Shown here: positions 46,156-58,900 of the stretch, piece by piece
How positions within the stretch are numbered: the stretch's first letter is position 1
Layout: every line of letters begins with the position of its first letter
NCBI GenBank assembly: GCA_021495925.1
Contig: JAKEKT010000003.1
Coordinates: forward strand, 186,001-250,000
DNA: 64,000 bases
Source: Diplodia intermedia
Lineage: Eukaryota; Ascomycota; Dothideomycetes; Botryosphaeriales; Botryosphaeriaceae
Direction: 5' to 3'
The notes under the pieces: model-generated
Seen by the model: the letters and a program-made list of their open reading frames with translations, nothing else
What the model was told of the DNA's origin: nothing
Database searches by the model: none
Translations under genes and position numbers: made by a program

Positions 46156-48220
46156 ATGGTCTTCGGCTCGCGCTTCTACGGCCTCCGCGGCACCAGCCTC
46201 AATGTGGCCGTCGGAGTCATCGCCGGTCTCGACTTCCTGTAAGCCGCCCACTGCCTTTCCGCCAACCTGAACCTGGATGCGGTACTGACACGTCGCGTAG
46301 CCTCTTCGGATACGACCAAGGTGTCATGGGAGGACTGCTCACGCTCGGCTCCTTCCTCAAGACCTTCCCCGAGATCGACGTGAACGCGGGAACGACTACG
46401 GCGGAGCAAAACCACATTTCGACCATCCAGGGAATCGCGGTAGCATCTTACAATGTTGGTGAGTGGGCGGTACACACTTGGAGAAAACGACGGCAACTGA
46501 CGGGTCTGCAGGCTGCTTTTGCGGCGCCGTGGCTTGTATCTGGGTCGGTAACATGATGGGAAGAAGATGGACCATCTTTGTAGGCTCCGCAATCATGGTT
46601 GTCGGTGCTGCTCTCCAGTGCTCTGCCTTTGGCCTAGCTCACTTCATCGTCGGCCGCATAATCACTGGAATCGGCAACGGCCTGAACACGTCAACCGTGC
46701 CGACATGGCAGTCAGAGACGAGCAAAAGTCATCGTCGTGGCCAACTGGTGATGATTGAGGGCGCTCTAATCACGGGGGGAATATGCATTTCTTACTGGCT
46801 GGACTTCGGCTTCTCTTACCTCGAGCCGAGCACCATCAGCTGGCGCTTCCCAATCGGCTTCCAGATTTTCTTTGCCCTCATCATTCTCGCCTTCATCCTC
46901 GGCCTTCCCGAATCTCCGCGTTGGCTTATCCTCAAGGGCCGCGAAGAGGAGGCCCTGGAAGTTCTCTGCGCTCTCAACGACACCAATGAAGACGACCAGT
47001 ACATCCAAAGCGAGTTCCTCGCCATCAAGGACACCGTCCTCGAGATGGCCAAAGGCAGCTTCTCCGACCTCTTCACCTGCGGCAAAGACCGCCACCTGCA
47101 CCGTACCGTCCTGGCCTACGTCAACCAGATGTTCCAACAAATTAGCGGAATCAACCTCATAACCTATTATGCCGCGAACATTTACGAGAACTACGTGGGC
47201 CTCAGCCCGTTCATCTCGCGTATCCTGGCTGCTTGCAATGGCACTGAGTACTTCCTGGTCTCCTGGGTCCCGGTGTTCATCATCGAGAAGTTCGGACGCC
47301 GCTCGCTCATGCTGTTTGGTGCCGTCGGCATGTCGCTATCCATGGTCGTTCTCGCAGCCGCGAATTCGATCAATGAGGGCAAGAGTGCCGCGGAGCGTAA
47401 CACCGCCGCTGGTATCGTGGCAGCCGCCTTCCTCTTCGTCTTTAACTCGTTCTTCGCTGTTGGTTGGCTTGGCATGACTTGGCTGTGAGTCCTGCTATCA
47501 GCTGTCCTAAGAACAACCCTTTACTGACGACTACTCAGATATCCTGCCGAAATCGTGCCTCTTCGCATTCGTGCCCCAGCCAACGCCCTGTCTACCAGTG
47601 CCAACGTATGCCTAAACCCTCCTTCCAACAGTCGTCGATGTAGAAGATTTACTAACTTTAATAAAGTGGGCCTTCAACTTCATGGTCGTCATGATCACTC
47701 CCGTCGCTTTCTCCTCTATCGGTTACCAGACCTACATCATTTTTGCCGTCATGTAAGTGCCCAGTTCCGTTCCCAGTAAACCCATCCCAAAGCCACAACG
47801 AAAGAAACAACCGCTGACATGAGGATTTACAGCAACGCCTTCATCATCCCCGTCACCTACTTCTTCTACCCGGAAACGGCGTACCGCTCGCTCGAGGAGA
47901 TGGACACCATCTTCCACAAGACGACGTCCGTCTTTGACGTTGTGAAAGTGGCGCGCGAACTGCCCCGCCGCTACGGCAAGAACGGCGAGTTGCTCATCAA
48001 CTACAACGACACCGAGGAGGCTGCCGCGCACGGCGATGAGCGTAGGCGGTCCAGCACGGCTGGCGCCGGCGCTGCTGCTGGCCGTGGTCATGGCAGTGAT
48101 GCGGGCTTTGGCATCTCAAACGTTGGCGACAAGGTGAGGACGAGGAACGTTGAGAATGTGGATGCTCCGAGCAATGGCGGCGGGGAGTCGTCGATGGATG
48201 AGAAGGGGATCTTGAAATGA
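46156..48220 (+). CDS. MFS sugar transporter (sugar porter family)
   Basis: Plasma-membrane proton-coupled uptake of a mono- or disaccharide. Six exons (46156-46238, 46301-46458, 46512-47484, 47539-47605, 47667-47752, 47833-48220) encode 584 aa. Family signatures in order: L-F-G-Y-D-Q-G-V-M-G-G in the first segment, G-R-R-W in loop 2-3, G-R-I-I-T-G-I-G-N-G, P-E-S-P-R-W-L at the end of segment 6, Q-Q-I-S-G-I-N with Y-Y in segment 7, F-G-R-R in loop 8-9, and Y-P-A-E-I-V-P-L-R-I-R in segment 10. The C-terminal P-E-T-A-Y-R-S-L-E-E-M-D leads into a long cytoplasmic tail rich in Gly, Ser and Glu. Introns are 53-80 nt; one acceptor is AAAG rather than CAG or TAG. Confidence 0.95.
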
Positions 48221-48657
48221 GCTGTCTCGTTTTTCTATGAATGGGTTGGGAGGAAAGAGAGGGTAAGATAAGAAGACGGTTTGATTTGTTGAAGAGGCTT
48301 AGGGATGAAGGAAGGATGATGACGACGACGATGATGATGATACCTTGAGGTCGCTGAGCCTCGGTCGTTACTGTCCATTTTTAAATTTACAGGATGGGTT
48401 GGTTCTACGGCAGATTCCCCGCATGGTCCTTTTACTTTCTATCCAACCAGATAGATTTTCATTACTTTATCAGTCACTGAAATACCTCTGTAGTGCCTCA
48501 TCAAGTAGTCTACAGCTCTGCAACGGACGGAGAGTGATGCACTCGTTCGTTTTCTCAATTCCCCCTGATATGTCAGACTACGCCATCACCCCCCTCTTAT
48601 TACCCCCTCACATCCACTTTCACTCTCTGAAGTGAGTCGAGCCCCCCTCCTTCCTCC
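48221..48657. other. Intergenic between convergent genes
   Basis: 3' regions of the sugar transporter (+) and the second MFS gene (-). It includes a short imperfect GAT/GAC trinucleotide tract at 48314-48341. Confidence 0.6.
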
Positions 48658-49147
48658 TCACCACTTCCCCAACATCCTCTGAAACCCCCTCTGCCTCCCC
48701 TCCCTCCTGGCCGCCCCATCCACGACAACAGCATCGACAGCCCCCTCCTCCCCCGGCCGTCCGCGTCCCCGCCCACCGACGGAGACACGAACGCCGGCCC
48801 TCCCCTCGCGCGCCTCCCCGCCCGCGCCGCCGCTCAGCCGGACGGCGACCCACATGACGCCCGAGGCGAGGGCGCTGGCGCACAGGATGGCGACCATGAC
48901 GAGGTTGCTGCGGCGGAACTTGTGGCGGGGGTCCTGCGGGTCGGCGTCGGCGGGCCAGCCGGTGTAGAGGGCGTAGGTGGTGAGGATGGAGCCGAGGTTG
49001 CCCAGGCCCGAGACGAGCGCCGACGCGGCCGCGACGCCCACCTCGCCGTGGCGCGGCTGGAAGACCTCGTTCGTCCAGGCCATCGTCAGCGGCACCGTCG
49101 GGCCGAGCCCGAAGCCGACCCTGTTGAGGTTGGGTTAGCCGGGGATC

Positions 49148-49184
<37 letters not shown>

Positions 49185-50850
49185 CATTCGAGTGGGTTGG
49201 GTTGGGGGGAGGGGCGATCGATGTGCCTGCGTGGACGGGGCGTTGGGGCAGGGCAGCGGGGATTTTGTGGTCTTGGTGATGTGCGGCAGGGATGGGGATG
49301 GTGATGATGTGGGGATGCGGGGGGAGGAGTTTGTGAGGGGGCGGAGCGGTGGAGCGGGGGCGCGGAGAGAGCAAAGATGTGCATCATGTGGCGATATGCA
49401 GCGTGGGGCGGAGGGTGGCCTTACATAAGAAGTCCGCCATAGCGGGCCCACGGGTATGGATGGGCGGGTGCGAAAGTAGTGACAAGAAGCCCGGCAATCT
49501 GGATCAGCACCGCGACTGCGAAGAAGGGAGCGCGATAGTAGTGGAATCGATCGGACAGAGGCGTGACGAGGAGGATGGCGATGAGGTCCATCTACACGAG
49601 GTTAACCTGATGGCGAGAGCCACTAGACGGGGAAACTCACAATCCAGATTGGCGCCGTCAATAGCGACAAATTGACGCCACTCAGGCTAGGGTTGATGCC
49701 CTTGATGATGACACTGGCATAAAGCTGAGTACCAATGCCAACACCAACGACGCCGAAGTACATGATAGTCAGTGGCCAAAGACGCCAGTCAACGAAAACG
49801 CGCCAAAGGTCATTGAGTGTCCAGGCTTTGTTGTGGTAGACTCTCCTCAGATCCCGGTAGTGGAACATGGCATCCTCGCCCTCCAGGGCTGGTTTACTCT
49901 CGGGGATCCACTTCTTCCAGCCGGTCCGGTCTCTGACCTCGCCTGGAGGAAGTGGCCGGTCCGGCAGCCACCAGAGCAAGGAGATGCCGACGACGATGGT
50001 GATGAGGCCGTAGACGAGGAACATCCATTGGAAGCCAACCAGGCCGCGCTCACCGTCCATCTCTTGGAATCCGGCGGAAACGAGGCCAACGACGGCGGCA
50101 GAGAGCTGGGCGGCCGTGTAGTAGCGTCCAATTCGCTTGCCAGTCCGAGAGGGCGGGTAGAAAAGCGTGAGGTAGTAGGACATTCCCGGCCACATGCCGG
50201 CAATGACAATTCCAAGCAGTAGTCGCAAGAGACTGAAGAGGATTAGGACGAGCACGGGCAACGCTGGTTGAGAGAGGACGTACTAAAAGCTCCACTCGGA
50301 CTTGACAGCAGCCATGCATGCTCCAATGATGCCGACACCAACGACGATCCTGCTCATCCAAATGTGCGGGCTGAGCTTTGACATGATCAGATTGGAGGGA
50401 AGGTCGAAAATGACATAGCAAACGTAGAACAAAGCCAGGCCAGTAGAGACCTCTTTGGCGGTCAAGTGCATTTGCGACGCGAGGTCATGGCCGACGTCGC
50501 TGTTCATCGTCTGGGCAAGGCCGACATTGGAACGGATGGCGGAACACAGGAAGTAAAGGACCCAGAATGCTGCGCTTGAGCGTGAGTGAAGGCAGTTCCT
50601 GGAAAAATGGGCAGCGGCTTTAATTACCGGGCAAAATGCGACGGTCCAGCTTTCTGGTGGAGAAGTGTCAGCACCCAGGCAAAGAGGCTCAAGAGCCAAA
50701 CACTTACTCGTATACGCGCTCGATGCGGTCCACTTCATAGCGTTCGGGTTCCGAACCAAGTTCGAGGTCCTCTTGAAAGCCTTCCTGCTTACCCACGGGC
50801 CCCGCACGATCTGGGGCGACATCCCTAGGGTGAATTTTGTCTCCAGCCAT
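48658..50850 (-). CDS. MFS transporter, anion:cation symporter family
   Basis: Six exons on the minus strand (50850-50708, 50653-50628, 50569-50284, 50232-49641, 49591-49425, 49120-48658) encode 558 aa. The start at 50850 gives a 50-residue acidic N-terminus leading to E-R-V-Y-E-K-L-D-R-R-I-L-P, the usual entry to an ACS-type transporter; exon 2 is only 26 nt. About twelve membrane segments follow, with V-I-F-D-L-P-S-N-L-I-M in segment 2 and G-I-V-I-A-G-M-W-P-G in segment 4. The C-terminal 60 residues are an unusual Gly/Arg/Glu-rich extension. Intron 5 (49121-49424) is 304 nt and carries a dinucleotide microsatellite. Substrate unknown; relatives carry vitamins or organic acids. Confidence 0.9.
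49151..49182. repeat. (GT)16 microsatellite
   Basis: Sixteen uninterrupted GT units on the plus strand, (CA)16 in the transcript of the MFS gene. It lies near the 3' end of that gene's intron 5, about 30 nt from the acceptor. Confidence 0.97.
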
Positions 50851-51375
50851 GATGGACTGCTGGAGCGGGACGGAAGCACAGTCAAAAAGGCGAGGCAGAG
50901 AAGACGAGAGAAATGAGGGAGGGCAGTGTCACATAGCGGCGATACGGGTGGAAAAAGTGATTGGCGCTAACTCCGAAATCGGAAAGCAGCTGTGCCAGCT
51001 CCTTGAGGCAAAAGACGGGTGTGCCTGCGATGCGGTTCTTGGAAGGTCCCCACTTGATCTGATTTGTTGAGCCGCCGATAGCCCATGTGGGACCCGCCCA
51101 TCGCCCTGTCCAGCTTCGCGAGTGACGGTTGTCTGCCCATGCCAAGAGCCGTCGCGGTGGTCCTGACAGCAGCATGACTGGTGACAATCGTGGGCCGCCG
51201 CGGCGTAGCGGAGAGGAGGATGGCGGGCCCGGTCTCCGCCGGCGACGTGCAGCAGCGATTGGGCCGTGCGTCGAGAGCTTTCGGCGCGTCATAGCTTCGT
51301 CTTCACCAGCAAAACCACCTTTTCCCGTCTCGTCCGCCCAACAATTGGATCGCATCTCGGATTGCCGCACCCAGC
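50851..51375. other. Intergenic between divergent genes
   Basis: Shared upstream region of the MFS gene (-) and the mitochondrial-type gene (+). Nothing recognised. Confidence 0.55.
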
Positions 51376-52230
51376 ATGCTTCTGTTGCGCTCTTCGCGGC
51401 CAATTGCCCGTGCCTTCGCCCAGCCATGGCGCTGCGCCCGAGCTGTCTCCACGCTTCCCAATAACCCCCATGTTGTAAGTCTACACATGCTTGGCCCAAA
51501 CCAAGCCATTGTCCTCCAGCTAACGACAGCCCCTCTACAGTACGTCCACACCGACCCAATAACCTCGACGCACACCCTCACCCTCACGCCGACGACGCCG
51601 CCCGTCAGGTCCCTCGCGCTCGGCACCACATCCGCCGTGCCGCCCACGCCCAACAGCTTCCGCGAGAACCCGGCCTTCCAAGGCATCCTGCAGTCGGTGC
51701 TGGCGGCGCACGCGGTGCATGACCCGGGCGTGCAGTCGCAAGCGGCGGCCTACGCGTCGCAAGCGGGCAGCATGCTGGGCGGGGGCGGGGTCGTCTTCCC
51801 CTCGAACCACCCGTCCCAGCAACACAACAACAACAGCGCCAAACAAGCCGGAAAGAGATCGCGTCCCTCATCCGGCCCGGCGAGCGTCGGCAAAGCCACG
51901 TCCCACTCCGCATCCACGGGCGGCGCCGGCGGCGCGAGCGCCCAAGGGGGCAGCGGCGGTGCGGGCCGCGGCGGTTGGGTGCACGTCAGCGACCAGCGCA
52001 ACCCGCCCGACTACGGCCGCATCGCCTGGCCCGAGGACATGTTCGGCAGCGTCGAGGTCGACGGCCGCGGCCAGTTCGTTGCCGCTAACGGCAACTACCA
52101 GGAGAGCGGCACGTACCGCATGTGCACCAACGAAGGCTTCCTGGGACTGAGCCCGTACTTGCGCGAGAAGGTCGTCGAGAGGTTGGAGGTGCTGGAGGCG
52201 CAGGAGAGGGCGAAGGAGGAGGAGAATTAA
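51376..52230 (+). CDS. Mitochondrial-type protein of unknown function
   Basis: Exons 51376-51474 and 51541-52230 encode 262 aa. The intron (51475-51540, 66 nt) has GTAAGT, CTAACGAC and CTACAG signals. It is a multiple of three with no stop, so an unspliced frame of 284 codons also exists. The first 25 or so residues are rich in Arg, Ala, Ser and Leu with no acids (L-L-L-R-S-S-R-P-I-A-R-A), a typical mitochondrial presequence. The middle is low-complexity Gly/Ser/Asn. The C-terminal 75 residues look folded and conserved, with Y-G-R-I-A-W-P-E-D-M-F-G-S-V-E-V-D and G-T-Y-R-M-C-T-N-E-G-F-L-G-L-S. I do not recognise a named family. Confidence 0.75.
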   Translation: MLLLRSSRPIARAFAQPWRCARAVSTLPNNPHVVSLHMLGPNQAIVLQLTTAPLQYVHTDPITSTHTLTLTPTTPPVRSLALGTTSAVPPTPNSFRENPAFQGILQSVLAAHAVHDPGVQSQAAAYASQAGSMLGGGGVVFPSNHPSQQHNNNSAKQAGKRSRPSSGPASVGKATSHSASTGGAGGASAQGGSGGAGRGGWVHVSDQRNPPDYGRIAWPEDMFGSVEVDGRGQFVAANGNYQESGTYRMCTNEGFLGLSPYLREKVVERLEVLEAQERAKEEEN

Positions 52231-53152
52231 TCATGCGGGTTGGATGATGGGCCCACGGGCGTGGAGGTGCGACTGTGGGAAACAAAAGTTTAATGTGATA
52301 CGTATTGTCTGTACAAAATGATACCCCGCTCAAATCCTCCTCTGTTCACTGCATTTGGATTTGCCACTCTGAGACACGTTTTGACAAAGTCCACAACCTT
52401 GCTTTGTACAGGGAGCGCTACTGTGGGCGCGGCCCACGGCTGCAAGGATATCCAGAGTATGGCCTTCGGATTTAGAGGAGGACCGGTGTTGCCGGGCAGC
52501 ATGGGTTACTGATCCACTCTGCATACCTATTTACCGTGTCACGGGTCTTCATCCGCCTGCTTTCCGTATCTGCCTTGATTTCCCTACCCTCCGCACTGGC
52601 CGAGTCGATCTCCTTCTAGGGACGCTTTCGGGAACGAAAAACATTATTGGTTGGCTTTGTACGTACCGGCTGCATGGTTGGTTTGGATTTTGCGGTACTG
52701 ATCTTGAACGCTATCGGCAGGTGCTCGTCACTTGCCTAAAGGTAGCATCCTGCTTACATGGGTAAATGATTTACGCGTAGACAAAAATGATTAAGAACTA
52801 ATCATACAATGCTATGGAATCTTATCAAATTGTCAGTAAGACATGTGAAGCTTTCCGTAGGACAGAAATACCGTCACGCAATGTATCAAACCAAGAGGAA
52901 GTAAAGAATAAACGAAGTCAAGGAAGCCCCCAAACCCCCTTCCCTCCTGCCACTTCCTTTCCGTCATGGGATAACAAATTCTTTCCTAAGTGAACCAGTC
53001 TTTCCTAACCATCTAACCCATCGTAGCGGATGACCCACAGCGCCTAATAGGATGCTGCCGGTGATGAACATGCTCTTATATCGGCAATTTCGCCCAGAAT
53101 ATCCGTAATCATACACAACAGGTACCAGTGTGCGGCGAGCGCATACCAGTGA
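52231..53152. other. Intergenic between convergent genes
   Basis: AT-richer stretch holding the 3' regions of the mitochondrial-type gene (+) and SNF1 (-). No gene recognised. Confidence 0.55.
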
Positions 53153-55900
53153 CTAGTCGTTCGTCTGCGCAAGCTGGATAATGAGCCTGCTTGCGACATC
53201 CAAGAAAGGAAACGGGCTGGTTGCTCTCTTCTCTTCACTCGCTCTCCCAGCCCCGATGACTTCGAGGCGTTGCCTTATCTCCGGCTTCTCGACAGGCTCG
53301 CTGTTCTCTCCCTCGCCAGCTGCAGCAGGCACCTCCTCGCCATCTGCAAGCTTCCGCCACTCTTCCTGGCCATCTTTGCTCTGAAAGCGGATCTCCCGGA
53401 TGATATGTGGTACCAGGCGCTCGTACCCTGCACACTTGAAGTCTACAAGGAAGAAGCCCGGTTCAATGTTATACAGTTGAATGGTGAGATACACGTAGCA
53501 TGCATCATCCGCATCAGGCCAGCGGGCAGTTTCGCCAGCGACTGAAGCTGCCGCTGATGTTCCCCGGCTGCTGCTCTGAGGAATCGAGCCGGAGTGCGAG
53601 TGTTCGTCGTGATGGATAGAGGGTGAAGTGAGACTGGAGCTGCGGCTGCGTATCTGGGGATGCTCGTGGAGATCGACACGTGATGAATGCGTGGACGACG
53701 GATGATTCAAGCCCGGCGGAAACATGCCTTCCTTGCGGAAACGTGCGTTGATGACCCAAGGATCCTCTGGGATGCCGTAGCCGAAGTCGTTCCATGGCCC
53801 ATGGGATTTGCGTGCGCGACCACGTTCACGGGAACCTTCGGCTCGCGCTTGTCCATTGGCGCCAGCTATCTCATCTGCGACATCAAGCTCGGAGCTTGAG
53901 TCTATGACCCCACCCTCCTGCAACCGCTGAGCCAGAGAATCTGTGGAGCCATCCGGTGAACCTGATCTGCTACGACCGGGAGATTCATCACTACTGCTGT
54001 TCCCACCACCGGGCCGCCTCATGGTTGGGGCTTCCCAGTCCGCGCCCATAGCGCGCAATGCCTTGTAGATTGCAAGCATCGCCTCGGCCGGCTGGTTCCT
54101 GCTCCGAATACCGAACTGCCACTTGATCGGCTTGTTTTTCTTCTTCTGGACTTCATTGATAGGAGTCATCGCCTCGGGACGCATCCCGGACCGCTCCATG
54201 TCCGCGCGAGACCGCGCATGTGGCTTGAGACGTCTTGCGGTAGCAGCCTTCTCTTGCGCAGATAGTTCCTTGGGCGACCCGACGCGCTCTGGGGAGGCAT
54301 TCGGCTTTGGATGGCCCTTCATGTACGCGCGGTGGAAGTCGGGAAGGCTACTCGGAAGAATGGCAATTGTACTAACGGGGCTGCGGTGCTCGTTTATACT
54401 CGTGGCATTGCTCGCGTTCGATCCGTGTCGCTGTCTCTCGGTGTTTGTAGGAACCTGCGGCACCGGTCCTCCAAGCTGGTGATTCATGGGTGATCCGATG
54501 GCTCTAGGGTCGTAGTTTGGCGGCGATGTGGCGAGGAATGGTTGCAAGCTCTTTTCCTGTGATAGCAGAGCTACGGAAATCGAATTAGATCAACGGCCAA
54601 AGCCACAAAAGGCAGCAAGCTGGCACGAGAGATTGTAATAACTTACGGTTTGTCTTCATGATTTGATTCTCGCGAACAATGAGATAGGCATCCTTGATTG
54701 CGCTTGGTTCATCTCTCGCCAAAGCGTCCTGGACGTCTTCTTTTGCGTAACCCATTGTCTTCCCAAGCTTTCCGACAACCGTCTCGTGCAGTTGCTGAAC
54801 CACAGGCGCAGGACGGGCAGGGCCCAGTTTGTCCGGGTCAATGGCCTTAGTGGGATCAACACCGGTATCAAAGAACTCCTCGGCGGGCAGTTGCAGGTAC
54901 GGCGCGAGGTCCTTATTGAACCACGGGTCTTGCCTGATCTCGGTAATGGTGATGCGGTGCACCGGATTGACGACGAGCATTTTCTTGATCAAACGGACGG
55001 CTCCGGAGGACAGGTAGTTCGGGATCGTGTAGCTGCCTTGGGCGATTTTCTTGAACAGAGACGGGATATAGTCGTCATCGAAGGGCAGCCTGCCCACGAG
55101 CAAAACATAGAGAATCACGCCACAACTCCACACATCGACCTCGGGGCCAGCGTATAGCTTTCCCGAAATAACCTCGGGCGCCGCATAGTTCGGGCTGCCA
55201 CAACTGGTCTTTAGGAAATTGCCGTCGGTCATGATGTTGCTGAGACCAAAATCCGCAATCTTGACGTTAAGATTCTCGTCGAGCAGCAGGTTCTCAGGCT
55301 TGAGATCACGGTGGACGATTTTGTGCCGATGGCAGTACTCGACGGCGCATACTATCTGCTGGAAGAACTTGCGGGCCTTTTCTTCGCTCATTTTGCCGTG
55401 CGCAACAATGTGGTCGAAGAGCTCGATTCCGGCGTACTCGAGCACCATGATAATCTCGCTCGGAGTTGTAATGACGGTGTAGCTAGATCCGGGATAAGTC
55501 ATCGACGGCAGAATGGGGACACGATCGGCACTCACAGCTTGATGATGTGCGGGTGTCTGAGCAGCTGAAGATACTGGATCTCTCGTTCAATCCTTCCGGC
55601 CATGTCGCGCGTAATCAGCTTCTTGCGCGCGATGATTTTGAGCGCAACTTTCTGTCCGCTGACAACGTGGACAGCCAGCTTGACCTTGCCAAACGAACCC
55701 TCGCCCAAAGTCTTGACGATCTGGTACTGGCCCAGACGCTGGTTGACCTTGGTTATGGAAGCGCTGTCAGAGCGACCCGGGGGGCGCGGGGCATGCGGGG
55801 CATCGGATGGCCGCTGGTTGTTGGAGCTGCGGCGCGTGGTGGGGGTGGATATGGACAGCGAGAGGTCCTCGTCCTCGAAGGCGGAGCTCATGGCGGGCAT
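53153..55900 (-). CDS. SNF1/AMPK catalytic alpha subunit (Ser/Thr kinase)
   Basis: Central kinase of glucose derepression and energy sensing, working with SNF4-type gamma and beta subunits. Exons 55900-55536, 55482-54647 and 54570-53153 encode 872 aa. The kinase domain runs from about 59 to 310, with P-loop G-E-G-S-F-G-K, Lys88 in V-A-L-K, catalytic Asp181 in H-R-D-L-K-P-E-N, Asp199 in D-F-G and activation-loop Thr214 in K-T-S-C-G-S-P-N-Y. A UBA-like autoinhibitory segment (M-G-Y-A-K-E-D-V-Q-D-A-L) follows. After a disordered Ser/Pro/Arg-rich linker comes the C-terminal adenylate-sensor domain (Y-L-T-I-Q-L-Y to the end). Met4 (55891) could also start translation. The N-terminus lacks the polyhistidine run of yeast Snf1. 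Confidence 0.96.
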
Positions 55901-58900
55901 GTTGGCAGACAGGTGGCAGGGCCACGGCCAGGCGTGAAGCCTACCGACAGAGCGCAGAGGCGAGAGTGCTGCCGAAGGTGGGTGTTAGCAGGTCGGAGCT
56001 CAGCCGGGGCAATTGTGGGGTTGGGGTAATCATACACGCTTGTCGCAGGCAGGGGAGGTAGAGGGAGCGGCGTCGCGACTTGGTCGTGCGATAGGCAGCC
56101 GGGAGCGCAGTCGCACTTGGTCGGGCGTCGTACAGCAGCGCTCGCGGGCTGGGCCGGGGGGCCTGAAATCAGCACTGCAGCGGCGCACGCAGCAGAGGGG
56201 CAGGCTCGTTTGAGGAGGGTCGATGGCGGGGGCGGGTGGTGATGCAGGTGCAGGCGTTTCTCAGGGCACGAGTAGGGTAGGGCTACAGCGCTGGGAACGA
56301 AAGAGCGGCAAAGACGGGCGCATGAAGGCAGAGCTGGTATGACGTTGCGCACCCGGACGCCGTGCGAGAGGGGCGGCGGTCGGGGTGGCTCTCGCCGGCG
56401 GCTTACGGAGGAAGTGACGAGGGCAAGGGTGCGGTCTTGTATGTGCGTGAATGCGGTTGCAGCGGCTGGGCGGGAGTCCTGTCTTGGTCGTGCAAGATGT
56501 GGAGGCGAGGGGCAGGAAGATCGCCCACACGCGCTGCCAGAGCCTGATGATATGTCATTCACCGCGCCGCCAGCCTGCACGCAATGCCACCACCCGCGCA
56601 CGAGTGCCTCTGCTGCCCTTGCGCGCCCCAAGCCCGTCTGCTGCGTCTGCAAGCCGCTGAGCAGCCTCTCCGCATCCGGCGGGCGGCGTCTCAGAGCACC
56701 TGCATCTTATCAGCGCCGCACAGACTGACTCGTGGGCGCCGTGGAGCGCCGCTGCGTCGGTTCGTGATGATGGTTTGGCGGCCGCCGATCTTGCCTGGAG
56801 GCCGGCGACGATAGAATGATCGTGCACTCGCGAACATGGCCTGCCGGCCACTCGCTCGACCGGCCGAGCTCGCGCGGCTCTGCAGCAGCGCCGTCCCCTC
56901 GTCGCTGACGCCAGCGCTATGACGCGCCCTGGCACTCCCAGCTTGGAAACTCCAATATCTCGCTCTGCGCCGCTCCCATAGCTGCCGCGCCGACAGCACC
57001 CCTCTGCGCCGGACTATCTGATTCTGGCCAGCGGCTCCACTTGGGTACAGCACACACTTAAACCCTCCGTTGTGCGTGCGCCCCACCGCCCCCGTTTGCC
57101 GCTCCTTGTCTTACGCCGCCTCCGCCCGTGGCCCGCTCCCTTGTTGCGCCATCTTCCGGTTTGCCCGTGCCAGGCACAGTCGCAGGGTAGACGTCGCCTA
57201 TGCAAGGAAATCAGGGGGCTAGATCTCCAGCAATGGCCTCCATATCTGGAAGAGGAAAGCCACAGCAACAGATTCGGGCCACGTTGCCCACAGCGTTGCT
57301 GCTAGAAAGTGCGAGAGCGCTTCTCGCCGAGTCCAGACCACTACGGTGCGTAAGCTCGGCCAACCCACCACGGCAACGGACCGTGCACGCAGGTAGAGAG
57401 CAGAACCTCCTATTAACCTGCTTCAATTCCAAGAGGCTGCTCGCCTTCCTGTTGCAAGATCTCTGATGTGCGTGGGGTGTGAGGGAGCTTGCGCAAAAGG
57501 AGAGAGGCCCAAGCCCCAACACAATGAGCAGTTGAAGCAAATGTCCAAACATAAACAGGAGGTTTGTGAGGCCTCCTACGGGTGTAGTTGAAGCAAATGC
57601 CCGGACATAGATAAGCTTCATGACTGTACATATGCTGCTGCTAAAGATAGGATTTAGCTATCTACGTAAGCAGGATGCAACATTTTTGCGGGCTTAGTCC
57701 TCCTGCAACCCGCTGTGGTAGCTGAGAAGAAGGTCCTGCTGACAGACATAATCGCTTCCCCGGAAGATTACCACGAAGGTGACACATATGATTGTGGCAA
57801 AAGTCTCTACAGGATGAAAGCTGTCTCGTTACCTTCACCCCAGTGCACACTTCGAACTTCGCCAAAGCTTGCTGGACTTGGGCTCAAAGTCACAGCAGTA
57901 TTCAAAGGACTCTGCTCTCCTCTGGCATCTCCCGCGAGAAACACTTCACTCTTCCGCAGTCAGTGGTTGAACCGGATCTTTGGACATGAATTCAAATCTC
58001 AGAATGACGCAAACATTGCACACACATACCCAATCATTCCCACGATGTGAAGGACTTCATAGCCTTGGTGAAGCGTTGGCCGAGGGGGCTCGGCTGTAGA
58101 GCCACTGTCTTCAACATTAATGCCTTTCTGGAACTAAGCTGCGTGGTTATAGCATTGTAGGAGGATGTCAAATCTCTGGTGAACTCTAGGCTAGTAAACC
58201 TTAATCATATCCACTATCGCTCGCGCGAATAACAGCAAGGTGTCAGGTAGAGAGACTCACCCCAGCAACATTACAGACCAGGATTGTCGCATTGCGCCGT
58301 TGCCAGTATTTTCGGCTTCTGATATGCGAGAGTCGCTTTACCCTAGTAGTTCTAGAGTGTATGTCCATTATGAGGTGCCAATAGAGGATTACTAGGATAA
58401 CGACTGTTGAATATTAGACCCGAAGACAAGGTAAATATGTCCTGCATGTGGCGCTTGGCCGTTAGTCAGGCCCTTGCGGTTGAAGTAGCTTTGAGAGAGC
58501 GCTAGTCTACCAGGGTTGGCTGTGGGCCATGATTGGCAGAGATGCTTCCAGCATCAGCTACGCGGTTTCGAAGATACTTTGAGATGCCATGCCTTCGATC
58601 GGAGATCTCCTGCGTAGCTGTCTTGCGAAGTTTGGTGTGTACAAAACGATTCCACGAGATCAGACTCGACGAACAGGTTTTCAAGAAAAATCAAAGAAAT
58701 ATCTCTGCTCTCGAAAAAAGAAACCCACCATACATGCCACCAATATGCTCATTGAAACGCCACTTATGAAAATAATCGGATATTATTGATGCATATAATA
58801 TGTCCCGAAAGTGTAGCCATAGCAATGGCACAGAGCAAGTTGCACTGCTGACTCCTTCACTCTTGGCAACATCGGTAAAGAAGGCCAACCACCCCGGACT

